From Syngnathus acus (lineage: Eukaryota > Chordata > Actinopteri > Syngnathiformes > Syngnathidae), in assembly GCF_901709675.1 (NCBI RefSeq), contig NC_051088.1, positions 8,265,193 to 8,329,192 of the forward strand: a DNA stretch of 64,000 bases, given 5' to 3'. The notes below the pieces were generated by a model, which was not told the origin of the DNA, searched no databases, and was given only the letters and a program-made list of their open reading frames with translations. Shown here piece by piece: positions 45,511 to 55,803 of the stretch. Each line of letters begins with the position of its first letter. The stretch's first letter is position 1. A program made the translations under genes and the position numbers.

Positions 45511-46423
45511 GAGGGGAAGGACGGCGTTGGGGGTTGGGGAGGGGAGCTGTGCTTGCGGTGGAGGGAGTGTGCAATCAGAGAAAAGCCCCAGGTCCTAACA
45601 GAGAGTGTGTACGAGCAAACAGCCCCGACAGCTAGGACAAAGGCCCCACGCCGCAGCAGAAATTTGTAGAAAATTGTACAAAACCTTCAAAGCTATAGAA
45701 GGACCTAGACCAGCACCACAGCTCACTTGGTTGAAATTTTTTTTTTGCTTTATTTGCAAGATGAATATACTTGCAAGTCGCTATTGCCAAAACTCCCATC
45801 CAGAGGTTCACGGAACATGCCATGTTCCTAAGTACAATCACTAGCCTCAATCTCCCTCCCATACAGCTCAGGCAAACAGTTTTTGGAACTTCTTTTAGTG
45901 TTTTAATTCAATACAATGCTATTTCTAATTAAAAACATGTCACAAAAAAATTGTGGTTTGGGGGAGCTGGAATGGATTAGCACCATTTACTTTCAACGGG
46001 AAAAACTGATTCAGCATAGGAATAAATGAAGTCGTGAGCTCGGTGAAGGAATAAATTAAACTCGCATGTCAAGGTACACCAAGGTATACCAACGTTGTGG
46101 TAGCATCGGGATTTTTGTTTGTATGAAAAACAATTTGAGTCCATAATTACAAAAAAGTAAAGGCAAAACAATGAGTATAGCAGTGAGTAGGACACACTAA
46201 TATGTCATTGCGCTGTTTACAATTTAGAAACACATGTCGGGATGGTTGTAAACTCAGAACCGTCTGCAAATGAAAATGGCAAAGATAACTTCAAAACAGT
46301 TTTTTCCCTCCCGTCATTCTCACCATAGAAATGCTTGCCGATCACAATATGTACTGTATAAGAGTGCGATTTATAGTTTGCACCCACTGTGCTGGTAGTA
46401 GTATAAAGTACTATAATCTAAAG

Positions 46424-46565
46424 CAGGGGTGGTCAATTCATTTTTTTCCACACGTGTGCACATAAAATAAAGACAACATTTTCAAAATACAAGCACCATA
46501 TATTTTACGACTGAGTTGGTCAGAGACTGTGGGCGGGCCAGATGCGGCCGTGTGCCGTACTTTGC
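46424..46565. mobile_element. hAT-like MITE fragment
   Basis: Begins CAGGGGTGGTCAATTCA and ends near GGGCGGGCCAGATGCGGCC and GCCGTACTTTG, the arrangement typical of small hAT MITEs in fish. Interior shortened and ends decayed. Confidence 0.45.
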
Positions 46566-47514
46566 TAAGGGTTCTCCATGAAGGCGATTTTCGAGGTATT
46601 CTTTGTGTACGAACAGCAGCGGATGTTATTTTGCTGCAGCAAGGCTGCTATTCGCAGTCTCATGGGGGCAATTTATTAGATCTGAACTTGGGGACTGAAT
46701 CCCACAGAGAGTCAAGTTGTGAAAAAATCCACTGGGTCCTCAACACAACACGTATCCCTCGTATCTGAGGATGCTGTTTTGTGACAGCTATGGCTATAGA
46801 GTGAACCCCTGCTACGCCACCATTCATCTTTCATGTCCCTTGCTATATTGCAAATTTTTCAGTGATTATTTTTGAAAGGGAGTTTTTAAAGGGAGGAAAA
46901 GTTTGCGTCGTATCACATTCTGACTTGAACATGCCGGGCAGAACTGAGCTCAATGGGAAGACATGCAGCAAAATACAAGAGGAGTAACTTGACGTATAAC
47001 GTTGAAAACCCCAAAATAATATTATTCGTCATCTTCAGGTCCGTGTTGTTTGGCTGCCCTTCACTTCAGGTAAACGCACGTACGCAGGCAGGTCTATGCA
47101 TGTGCCAATTAGCTGGTGAGCTGCTGGGTTAATGAATAGGCAGCTTGCTGCTTGCTCATGAGGGATGGACTGCAAGTTAATGTATGACTCTCTGCATCTA
47201 CGAAGGCATTGACTTAGTGACAGGTTAGACCACAACAAGCACAGGCAGTCTGAGAGTCTTTGTTGGCTGGTTAAGCTCCTCCATACTCAAAATTGCCCTT
47301 TTAAGAGAAATGAGTCTTCAAAAAACATACCAAGTAAACAGTGACCTGCTCCCACCCACAAATACTCAGTGAATGTCAAGTTTGAGTTTATTCTGCATCT
47401 TGTATTTGATGGCTTCCACTTATACTGTATATGCTAGATGATGCATTGACCTTGACTAGGAATTGCCATACCCGACGCTTCACATCCTTTGGACTAGTTG
47501 CAGTTCCGTACACC

Positions 47515-47660
47515 ATGCTCCAAACTAATTAATTTCAATTACAATTAGCACAGAGGCCCAACGGCTGATTTATTGCCTTGCTTTCATCCTGCATGTTCCT
47601 TTTGCATTAATCACCCTCTCGCTGGCCCGTTTGATCTTCATCTCTTCATCTTGCTGCCAA
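47515..47660. promoter_or_regulatory. Candidate conserved non-coding element, homeodomain-rich
   Basis: AACTAATTAATTTCAATTAC then AATTAGCACAG and TTTTGCATTAATCACC give at least four homeodomain-type cores in 100 bases of otherwise complex, non-repetitive sequence, including an ATTTGCAT-like octamer relative (TTTTGCAT). Suggestive only. Confidence 0.22.
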
Positions 47661-48589
47661 GTGCCTTCCTGGACCCCTTCCCCACCTCCAACCCTCTAAA
47701 CTCGTCTCCTCCCTCCGTCTGACCGCAGGGAACAGCCAAGTGTCCTTAACTCGCACCTGAAAACGGCGGTGCTTAATGTTGCACTACTGGACTGAGCAAA
47801 TGTCCTTGTACCCCTTTTGAACGTTAAAAAAAACCATTTCTGTGGAGTGATCAATTTAGGATTGGTTCATGTGTTTACTTTTTACATGCAGGTTACACTT
47901 CTGGAGATATGTCAATTAAATCCCATGAGTCAGTTCTACCTCAGAGTTTGTCCATTATCCTGGTCGAACTCCCATTTTATGGACTTTCGCAAGATAATTT
48001 TTCATTTAAATCATTTATGTATATACAGAAGAATGCTTTCCAGAGTCCAAACACCATCATCCAAACTTAATGAACTGTACAACTGATTTGTTTTTCCAAT
48101 CAAGTATGCAGGGGTGAGAGCAAAATGGAAGTAAAAACCTACCAAATTAAAACAGAATTCTCACTAAATATTGCTTAACAGAAGCAACAATAGAGAAATC
48201 ATCCAAATGACTACAAGTGATCAACCCCACAAGCTTTATTATTTAGACACAATAACCCACAAGCTCATTGTACCACATTCCTACTCATACGTAAAACATA
48301 CAACGATCGGGAATTAAAGCTGTGCTGCAAGTCCAAACCAATCAGGATAGAACATCTGTGAGGTGTGTCATAAAAGTTGTAGGACTGGTGTCACAAAAGA
48401 AACTCAAACGTCAAATGACGAGTTTTCCCCTTCATTGTGGGCCAGAAGATCAAGCAGCAGCTTCACAAAGCGATCCTGTCGCGTTGGCTTTGTTTATTGT
48501 GCGAGAAGTGATGAGAGTTGCAGCAGGGCAGCTCCTTCCTGCTTCAGTTCACAGTGCCCTGAGCCTCTGACAGTTCCTTGCACAACACA

Positions 48590-48887
48590 GTCCCGGATCA
48601 ACCTGCCTGCATGCCTGACCTGGCTCCATGTGATTTTTTCCCACTTCCTCAACCTCAAAGGGCTCATCAAGGAGACACTTTTTGAAGATGTGGATGACCT
48701 CAAAATGGCCGTGACGATGATGCTGCGGAGGATCCCGGAAGAGTCTTCCCAAGAGTGCATGAAGGCATGGGCGAGAAGGCTGGGAAAGTGCGTTTGACAC
48801 CAGGGGCCTTTGCAAGGGCAAAAACTTGATTTGAAAAATTTCTTTTTGGAGAAAACAGTGCTCAAACTTTTCAGGCACGTCTTGTAT
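48590..48887 (+). pseudogene. mariner transposase C-terminal remnant (frameshifted)
   Basis: One frame reads QPACMPDLAPCDFF, where the D in APCDFF corresponds to the third catalytic acidic residue of the mariner DD34D triad. About 20 bases later a frameshift near 48641 moves the match to LKGLIKETLFEDVDDLK, RRIPEESSQECMKAW and RRLGKCV. The family sequence continues to a QGxYFEGD-like end that is destroyed here. A possible mariner 3' terminal repeat (CTTTTCAGGCACGTCTTGTA) ends at about 48887. The N-terminal part and left end are not visible, so it cannot make an active enzyme. Confidence 0.75.
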
Positions 48888-48990
48888 GTACACCTCACTC
48901 CAAAAGTATTGGAACAGTAAAGCTACTTTTGCGGTTAACTGAAAACATTTGGGTTTGACATCTAAAGAAAAATATGAGACATGAGAGATT
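48888..48990. mobile_element. Tc1/mariner-like terminal fragment
   Basis: TCACTCCAAAAGTATTGGAA followed by a decayed ACATTTGGGTTTGACATC and ATATGAGACATGAGAG matches the start of a widespread fish Tc1-like non-autonomous element. Only about 100 bases remain before a SINE begins. Confidence 0.6.
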
Positions 48991-48998
48991 TTATTTTT

Positions 48999-49152
48999 CA
49001 TTCATCCATCCAGTTTCAATACCGCTTATCCTGTGCAGGTGCTGCAGGTGTTGCTTGAGCATATCCCAGCTGACATCGGGCGAAAGGCAGACTACACCCT
49101 GAACTGGTCACCAGCCAGTTGCAGGGCACACATAGAGACAAACACACATGCA
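48999..49152 (-). mobile_element. tRNA-derived SINE fragment
   Basis: TCATCCATCCAGTTTCAATA, CCGCTTATCCTGTGCAGGTG, ATCCCAGCTGACATCGGGCG and ACACCCTGAACTGGTCACC in family order, cut off before the tRNA head. Confidence 0.75.
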
Positions 49153-51757
49153 AACCGCCAATGAACAGGAATCGATCTTAAACGGCCTGCACATAAGTCA
49201 GACGAGTGCACCCCTACACCGTCAGCGAAGCCATAGCTTTCATTTTAAGGTATTTAAAATGAAGAATGAAGCTTCATTCCCAAATAAGGCTGGGTATTTT
49301 GTGACAGGGAGAGGAAAAGGAAGGGTTGGAAAACAAGCATTAATTTTTCTTTTGGCTTGTTAGCCTTTACAATCTTTCCAGTTTGCATCTCTGAGCTGCT
49401 GGAATCGAACATTGTCATTCACAAGCACAGGAATATAGAGGAAAGTACACATCCGTCCACCCACCCACCCACCCACACAAACACACTAGGAGGGGGCGCT
49501 GTGTTGGGTTTGCTCCAGGAAGTGCGGCTCCTACAAAGCTATGGTCAGATGAAAGGCAAAGAGAGCTGTATCGACCCACCAAGGTGGTGTGTGTATGTGC
49601 ACAGGGTGGAGCCTGTGGTCTGCCTGCTCTTCGCCTGGCTGCCGGCCAGGCGAGGAGCAAAAGGCCAGAAGGGCTCTATGGGGCACGGCGGGTTGTCGCT
49701 GTGGTCCCCGTGGCTCCAGCCTCAAACCCCCTGGCCCCTCAATGGGCAATGAGCAGCACGTACACACACGCATGCTTGCATGCATGCAACTCATGCACAC
49801 ACGATGGCTGCGCCAACCTGTTGTTAGTGAAAGCTGTCAGAAAATGAAACAAGGCCGACGGCATCATGTGGTTGTGCCTTTAAGATTTAGGATCTGTTTG
49901 AATCCAGATTAATTTCATCCACCACTGAACTCAAGAAATTGCAAAACATTTAAGTAATAAAATCCATAATCATTGACAAAGTGTTTGGATTTTGTCCCAA
50001 TTTGGAGACTGCATCTTTTGGAGGCTGCATTTAAAAGCCGATGATGTCACAACACATAACATGCTAAGACTGTCCCAAATTGATTCAAAAGAATCACACA
50101 CACACAAAATTTTCCCATTTTTGTGTATGTTTTTTTTGTCGATTGCCCTACGGTGAAGTAAATAGATAGCTGGCTGACACAGGAGTAATTACACTGACAA
50201 TAGTGAAGTAGATCTTCTGAAATGGTAGTCAACAACAGTTTGTTTTTCCTCCTTAGAACATCTGACTCTAGTTATATACAATTTTGTGGGACCCGAAAAG
50301 CTAATTTGTAAAGTTACTAACGCTAACATTTAGCCATCTAGAATGCTGAAGAAATTGGAAGGTAAACCTTCAGAGTGCAAAACCGCTTCATTCAACAAGG
50401 GCTGATATGGGCTGGAATTTTTTTGGAGGTTCCCCCAAATACGTCTCCAGTAGAGTTTATGTATTCTAAGTCCTCCTCCTCTATTCCTCTTTTGAAAAGA
50501 GTATTTTCTAATCAAAGTCACTACAGGCTCAATTGTGGAATGTTTCTAAAAAACAAAAATTTGCCCAAGCAATTATCTTGTAGTTTGGGCTGCATTGAGA
50601 GAGATTTCTATTTACTGATCAGCCCGGCAACCCGTCGGGCTGACCACATTAAATTTTAAACATGTTTATGATCGAGCCACGGGACAGACGTGTTAAGGAA
50701 CAACAGCCAATTAGGAAGCTAGCTTGTGCTTTTAACATGCACAAATACAGGAGCAGCGAGTTGGCTGAATTTTCGTATAATGCGTCTCACACGTCATTTG
50801 CCCAAATAAAATTGAACAATATTTTTTTTTTGCAGCTGATAACAGTTATGCTAGCCTTTTCTTTTTCTTAAACTTCTTTGGATTCCATATCATTCTGATA
50901 CGCCAACTGTAGCCGGATTAATGCCTAGATGACTTCTTCTCACCATTCTGTACCATTGTTGTTCGTACAAAAGAACAAGTCAAAAAATGGTGGTAAACTC
51001 TGTCTTGTAAAGGCAAATAGTGTTTCTACGTTAGAGGTTTCTACCACGGATGTGCTACAATTTTGGGAGAAATATTGGTATGACGTGCTTGAGCAAGAAT
51101 TTGCAAGAGCTAGTGAGCGTTTAACCATGTGACCATTGCGCCGCCTGTGTCAATCAACACATAAACGAGTGTCTAGTTTGCCCTGTGACAGACACAAGCT
51201 ACAACTAGATCAGTCAGTTGGCTGCAGCCTATATAAACTGCCCTTCAGTGCCTTATCTGATTGATTTGAGTGAGCACAGAACCATATGTGGACCCGGGCT
51301 TAGTGCGCCCCACCCTTCCTGCTCTTTGCCCCAGGGGAGAGATCGTCCAGGGCGGCTGGCTAATTGAAATGTGTTGGCGACTCATCGACGTCTCGGCTGC
51401 CGTTTCAAGCTATTGCCAGCCTGAGTGCGGATTGCTGGTTTCACATCACACAGAGAAAAAAAAAAATCAATAATAGCCAGGAGAGAGCTCGGGTTTATTC
51501 TTCGCATGGAAACGTTAATGCCCTGAAGCGGAGGGTTTGATATTTATCATTTGTCATTTTGTCTATGCAGATCAGACCGCACTGTGTGTATCTAAATTGC
51601 GTACTGCTACGGACAAGTTTTGTGGAGCAGCCAGACTTAGCTATTATTTGACTTTTCAATTGAAAACCTTTTCCTGTTCTTTCCACTGAGAGAGAACCTC
51701 TTGACCTCAGCAAAGCACCAAAGTGGCCTTGTTGGGCAAAAGTGGCCTGTGATTCAA

Positions 51758-51791
51758 CAAGGACTTCATCCACCTTTGGATGAAGTCCTTG
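51758..51791. repeat. Perfect 15-bp hairpin with 4-base loop
   Basis: CAAGGACTTCATCCA, loop CCTT, then the exact complement TGGATGAAGTCCTTG. It sits in unique sequence and no repeat family is recognised. Too short for a typical pre-miRNA stem. Confidence 0.6.
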
Positions 51792-53629
51792 GTCTTCAGT
51801 GCGTGCCAGACATTTTCACTTTAGCTTGCCGGGTGCTATGGAAACAACACAATGCTGATAAAACTAGAATGATAACTAGCAAGATCGAACTGTTTACAAA
51901 CGTGATTACGATTCAAAGAGGATGAGAGATGATGGCCATTTTGAATTTTGTTGGCTCGATCCATAATCATAATTCAGCGATTAGGCTGAAAATATTTCTA
52001 TATTCTCACACCAAAAGGGGGTTTCCATGTCGAAATAAATTTGCTGCCAAAGTACAATGTGGCTCAGAACTGATTTGATAAGAATCTTTTTTCTGTTTGG
52101 ATCTTTAGGACGTCACAACATTTGTTCACCTTTGTTTTGTTATGCTCCATGTGCTTCATTTAGTACAAAACAATACATTACATCTTTATTTATATGGCGC
52201 TTTCCCAACAGCTGTCGCCGTAACAAAGTGCTTTAAAGATCATATATGTGCAGTTGTAACCAATGGGTCATGTTCTCATTCTAGGGTTTGAAATCACCAC
52301 CTTGCATCTCTTGAATTAGCCCGCTACCTGGACTGTGGCTGTTGCCGATGCTACCCCTCAAACATGAGATGAACCCTTTGAAAAATGGATTGTAGAAGAG
52401 ATAAGGAATAATTTATGTTTCTATCACTGCCTCGCACAAATATGGTGGGGAATACTGTGCCAATAACTCCCACAAACTCAGAGAGGCATGCTATCTTTTA
52501 CAGCACAAATTATTAACAGCGCAGGGGAGGAGACGTGCTGCATTTTTTTTTTTTTTGAGCTACAGAGACCTGACTGGACAGCTTTATTATGGACTATAAT
52601 GTAGCATTATTACTGTTTAAAAGTAAACATTCAATAAACTATCATGTAGGATGCAACATCACAATTAAATAAGACTCTGAGTACATACATGTACGTAAAT
52701 ATGTGCCTGTTTGTGTGCTTGGGCGGTCCATGTGCTATGTGCTATGTGCATGTGTGATCAAGGAATAAAAACAGGGAGTCAAAAGGGGGGTGTTGAGGGA
52801 GGATACCCGGGGTCGGGTGTCCGCTCGCCTCTGTCGACTGGCGTTGACAGCTACAGACTGCTGGTCTAAAATGAGAATCCTCATGGGCCGCCTGCCTGCC
52901 CATCCAGCAAGAAAATAAATCCCGTGTGGAAAAGGACGCTGTGTGGGATCACAGACAGCCGCCTGACCCCTCAGATCCACCGGGGGAGGCTCAGGGCGCC
53001 GGCACGACACCATGACCCCCCCCTCCCCAACCCTCTCCATCGCCGCGTCCCCTTACATCCACATCACTGGTCTAGTGTTACCCTGTTCGCCAACTCTCAA
53101 ATTCAGAACTTTGCTGTTCCGACACTTACAGAGCTGTTTTGTTGGAAATATGTCTGTTGTTTATATGACAAGATCGTCCCGGCATTGGATCAATAGAACA
53201 GCTCGTTATTTAATATTTGTCAATGAAATTGTTACAAATACATCTTATAACACAAGATTTTATCCTTAACACTGATGAAAAGATTTATAGATTAAATTAT
53301 TGAAAGGAATACGTTTGACAGTATTTTATAGTCTGTAACATAAAAGATTTGAAGTCAATTTTGTTTATATTTGCCTGAGATATAAAATCAAAACAAATGA
53401 GAGCATCACAGGATGAGCAATTATACCTTATTCTGGTATGGGACAAAAAAAGCATGTTGGTTAACTATACAGAATAAAATTATGGGTCTAACCCAAACTC
53501 ATACAAAGAAAAAAAGTTTATCATCTGTTTTGGGCTACTTGCATTTAAACGAATCAGCATTTTTTTTTTTCCTCAAGAGTTGAGAATTGATTCAGTGCTT
53601 TAAATAGTTAATTACTCTCGCCCCGTCTC

Positions 53630-53995
53630 TGGGTGTGTGTGTAGACGGGGGTGGGGGGGATGGCGCGGGGGCGGGGGGCATGGCGACGCTTCTGTCTTTT
53701 TCCGGCCTAGCCAGCTATATATTTTGCAGCTCATGTCTGAAGGAGTGGCTCCAAGCGCCCGGGGTGGGCTCCAGCCCTCTGATGGTTTTCCAGTGAGTAT
53801 TTGTCAGGTCAGACTGTGCACCGCCCGCCGGTCTCCGCCGGTCTCCTTTCCTCTCCTCTCCCCGGGTTATTTATTACCTCTCTCCCCCGCCGGCAGCGTT
53901 GCGGCTCCGCGCCGCTGCCAGTAACGGCGGCGCAGAGGCGGGGGCCGCGGCTGAGGGGGTCGCCGACGGACGAACAGGAAACGCAATGGACCTGT
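53630..53995. promoter_or_regulatory. CpG-rich island-like stretch; possible alternative promoter
   Basis: 53640-53690 is G-rich. 53810-53980 is dense in CpG (CGGCAGCGTTGCGG, GCCGCGGC, GGGTCGCCGACGGACGAAC). An ATGGACCT followed by a donor-like gtaaac at 53988-54000 would allow a small upstream exon. It is 5.2 kb upstream of the samd11 start, in the same orientation. No transcript evidence. Confidence 0.3.
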
Positions 53996-54622
53996 AAACA
54001 AGACACTTTTTCTTTGTATGGTCACTTGTAGACTTTAGTCCTATGATACCATTTTGCTAAGGCGAAATCATTGTTTAAAGAGTTCTTTAAAAAGCACTCC
54101 ATAGGAGACTATAATTGCATGGGAGCGCATGCAATCTTTTTTCGTTCCAATTGCTCTTCCAACACCCATGTTATAAATCAACTGACAAGTGATCATCAGC
54201 CATAATTCATTAGAAAACGCCACAACAAATACAAACTCAGCAACACAGATCAAATGAATTGCATGGATTTTCTCAGCCGTGCCATGTGATTGTATGGTAA
54301 AAATAAAATTATATTCTAGCAACACATTTCATTTGTGTCAAGTGTTAATCCACAAAGTGTAGAATTAATTGAGGACATTGGAAAACATTTTGTTAAAGTT
54401 AAAGTTTTGTTAAATTATTCAAAGTAGACACTGAATTAATATTTTAGTTTAAATAAATATTGACTGTTTAATGGTCTAAATCCATTTAAAATAATTAAAT
54501 TAAAATCAAAGTGAGGCACAATCACAGCCTAGCAAAACATGCCTTACCTTTTTGACTCATGTTTTTATGTTTCATTTTGAGCTGCTTCCAAGTCATTTTT
54601 TCTCCTGTTGGATTACACCTAG

Positions 54623-54947
54623 TGTCACAGAACGAATGGAGCAGGGCGACCAAATGCAGCTTGGACCAGGGTTTATTGGAGAACTCAAAAGACAGACTAC
54701 AAGAAGCTCGACTAGGGACGAGTAGAACTGAACAAAAAGACAAGAACGACAGACGAGACGAGAGACAAAGGACATCAATGATCCGACAGGGAGTGCAGGG
54801 CAGACAGGACTTAAATACACTACAGGTAACAAGAGGCAGGTGACTGTGACTACATTGATTGTGAGGCAACACAGGAGGGGAGGGGCGACGTGAACAGAAA
54901 CCATGGTAACCTAGACATAATAAAGCACCCGGTGACGAGACGTGACA
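54623..54947 (-). mobile_element. Solo LTR with 5-bp target duplication
   Basis: 325 bp starting TGTCACAG and ending CGTGACA, flanked by CCTAG on both sides (54618-54622 and 54948-54952). Read on the - strand it has a TATTTAAGTCC promoter-like box in the middle and CCAATAAACCCTGG as a polyadenylation signal near its end, so the element is inserted in reverse. No internal retrotransposon sequence is adjacent, so it is a solo LTR formed by LTR-LTR recombination, most likely of a Gypsy-type element (inference). Confidence 0.85.
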
Positions 54948-55049
54948 CCTAGATGAAAATCAGATTTCATTCCTACTTAAATTCATAAATATAGGCTATG
55001 CTACGATCTCATGGTTAAATGTTACATCAATGGAATAGTACATTCAAAC

Positions 55050-55182
55050 TTAGGCATTGACTCGGGCAGCAATTTCCTCCCATGATGTCTTTCGCCTCCT
55101 TCGCTGCTGCAGCCGTATTAGATTTGCGGTGAAAAATATGTTCGTACTCACCGTAGGCCTGCATAAGGACCTCCAACTCCAT
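55050..55182 (-). pseudogene. Harbinger-type Myb-like protein remnant
   Basis: On the - strand an ATG at 55182 opens MELEVLMQAYGEYEHIF then RKSNTAAAAKE. After one frameshift comes SWEEIAARVNA and a stop (55050-55052). This is the Myb/SANT-like DNA-binding module encoded beside the transposase in PIF/Harbinger elements, where the NTAAAAKE...W..IA.RVNA pattern is typical. Broken and fragmentary. Flanking sequence at 55290-55440 (ACTCAGAGTT repeats, ACCTGCTTTCTGGAATAC) looks like Harbinger-related terminal DNA. Confidence 0.65.
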
Positions 55183-55479
55183 CGTGGTAAAATAAGGTGA
55201 TCTGTTTTACCTCAGTTGTCATGGTGACTCATGGTATCGGGGGCTCCATTGATGATGGCTTCTTATAGTGGTTGTGCACGCGCGGAACTCCAAGTTAACA
55301 TACTCAGAGTTGATTGAACTAACTCAGATCAGCTTTTCTGGAACCGAATACTCAGTCTCCCATCTCAGAGTACGTCAACTCAGAGTTCAGGGATAGACTC
55401 AGGGTATGTTGTACCTGCTTTCTGGAATACTCCCCAGCTGTTAAAAAAAAAAAGAGGTTTCGAGTTTCATGTTTTTTTC

Positions 55480-55803
55480 TGGTTGAGAACCCAAGCATAG
55501 GGAGGCCAGGCGAGTGCGCTCCAGAAATTGTATTTAAATTCAAACAGCCAAGATGGACCAAAATCATTGACAGAAGTCCAGACAAACACTAGGACAGGAC
55601 TTGACATGACTAGAGGACAGGACTACAGACAATAATAGAGACAAGCAAGAAAAGCAACAATCCAACAGAGACAGAAAGAAACCAAAGAAGTACACACAAG
55701 TCAACTGACGAGACAATGTGGACTATCTGGACAAGACACGAGTGGCTGGGGTAGCTGATTGATAGACACAAGAATTTGTGCTGATGAGAACAGGTGGCAG
55801 ACA
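55480..55803 (-). mobile_element. LTR-like fragment, related style to the solo LTR
   Basis: Begins TGGTTGAGAACCCAAGC and ends GGTGGCAGACA (TG...CA). It is rich in GACAGGAC / AGACAAG words and has a TATTTAAATTC box, like the LTR at 54623 but without clear similarity along its length. No matching 5-bp flank, so ends are uncertain. Confidence 0.4.

Larger units (their letters stand above)
40327..48300. other. Intergenic DNA
   Basis: No protein-coding exon recognised. GC-rich at about 40480-40640 and 45160-45480. A hAT-like MITE fragment lies at about 46424-46565. Possible conserved elements at 44880-45010, 45420-45510 and 47515-47660. Otherwise no named structure. Confidence 0.6.
49153..54617. 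other. Intergenic DNA
   Basis: No coding exon recognised. A perfect short hairpin lies at 51758-51791. A fragment at about 52175-52250 (TTTATTTATATGGCGCTTTC) resembles a common fish repeat. A CpG-rich stretch lies at 53630-53995. The remainder is AT-rich. Confidence 0.6.
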
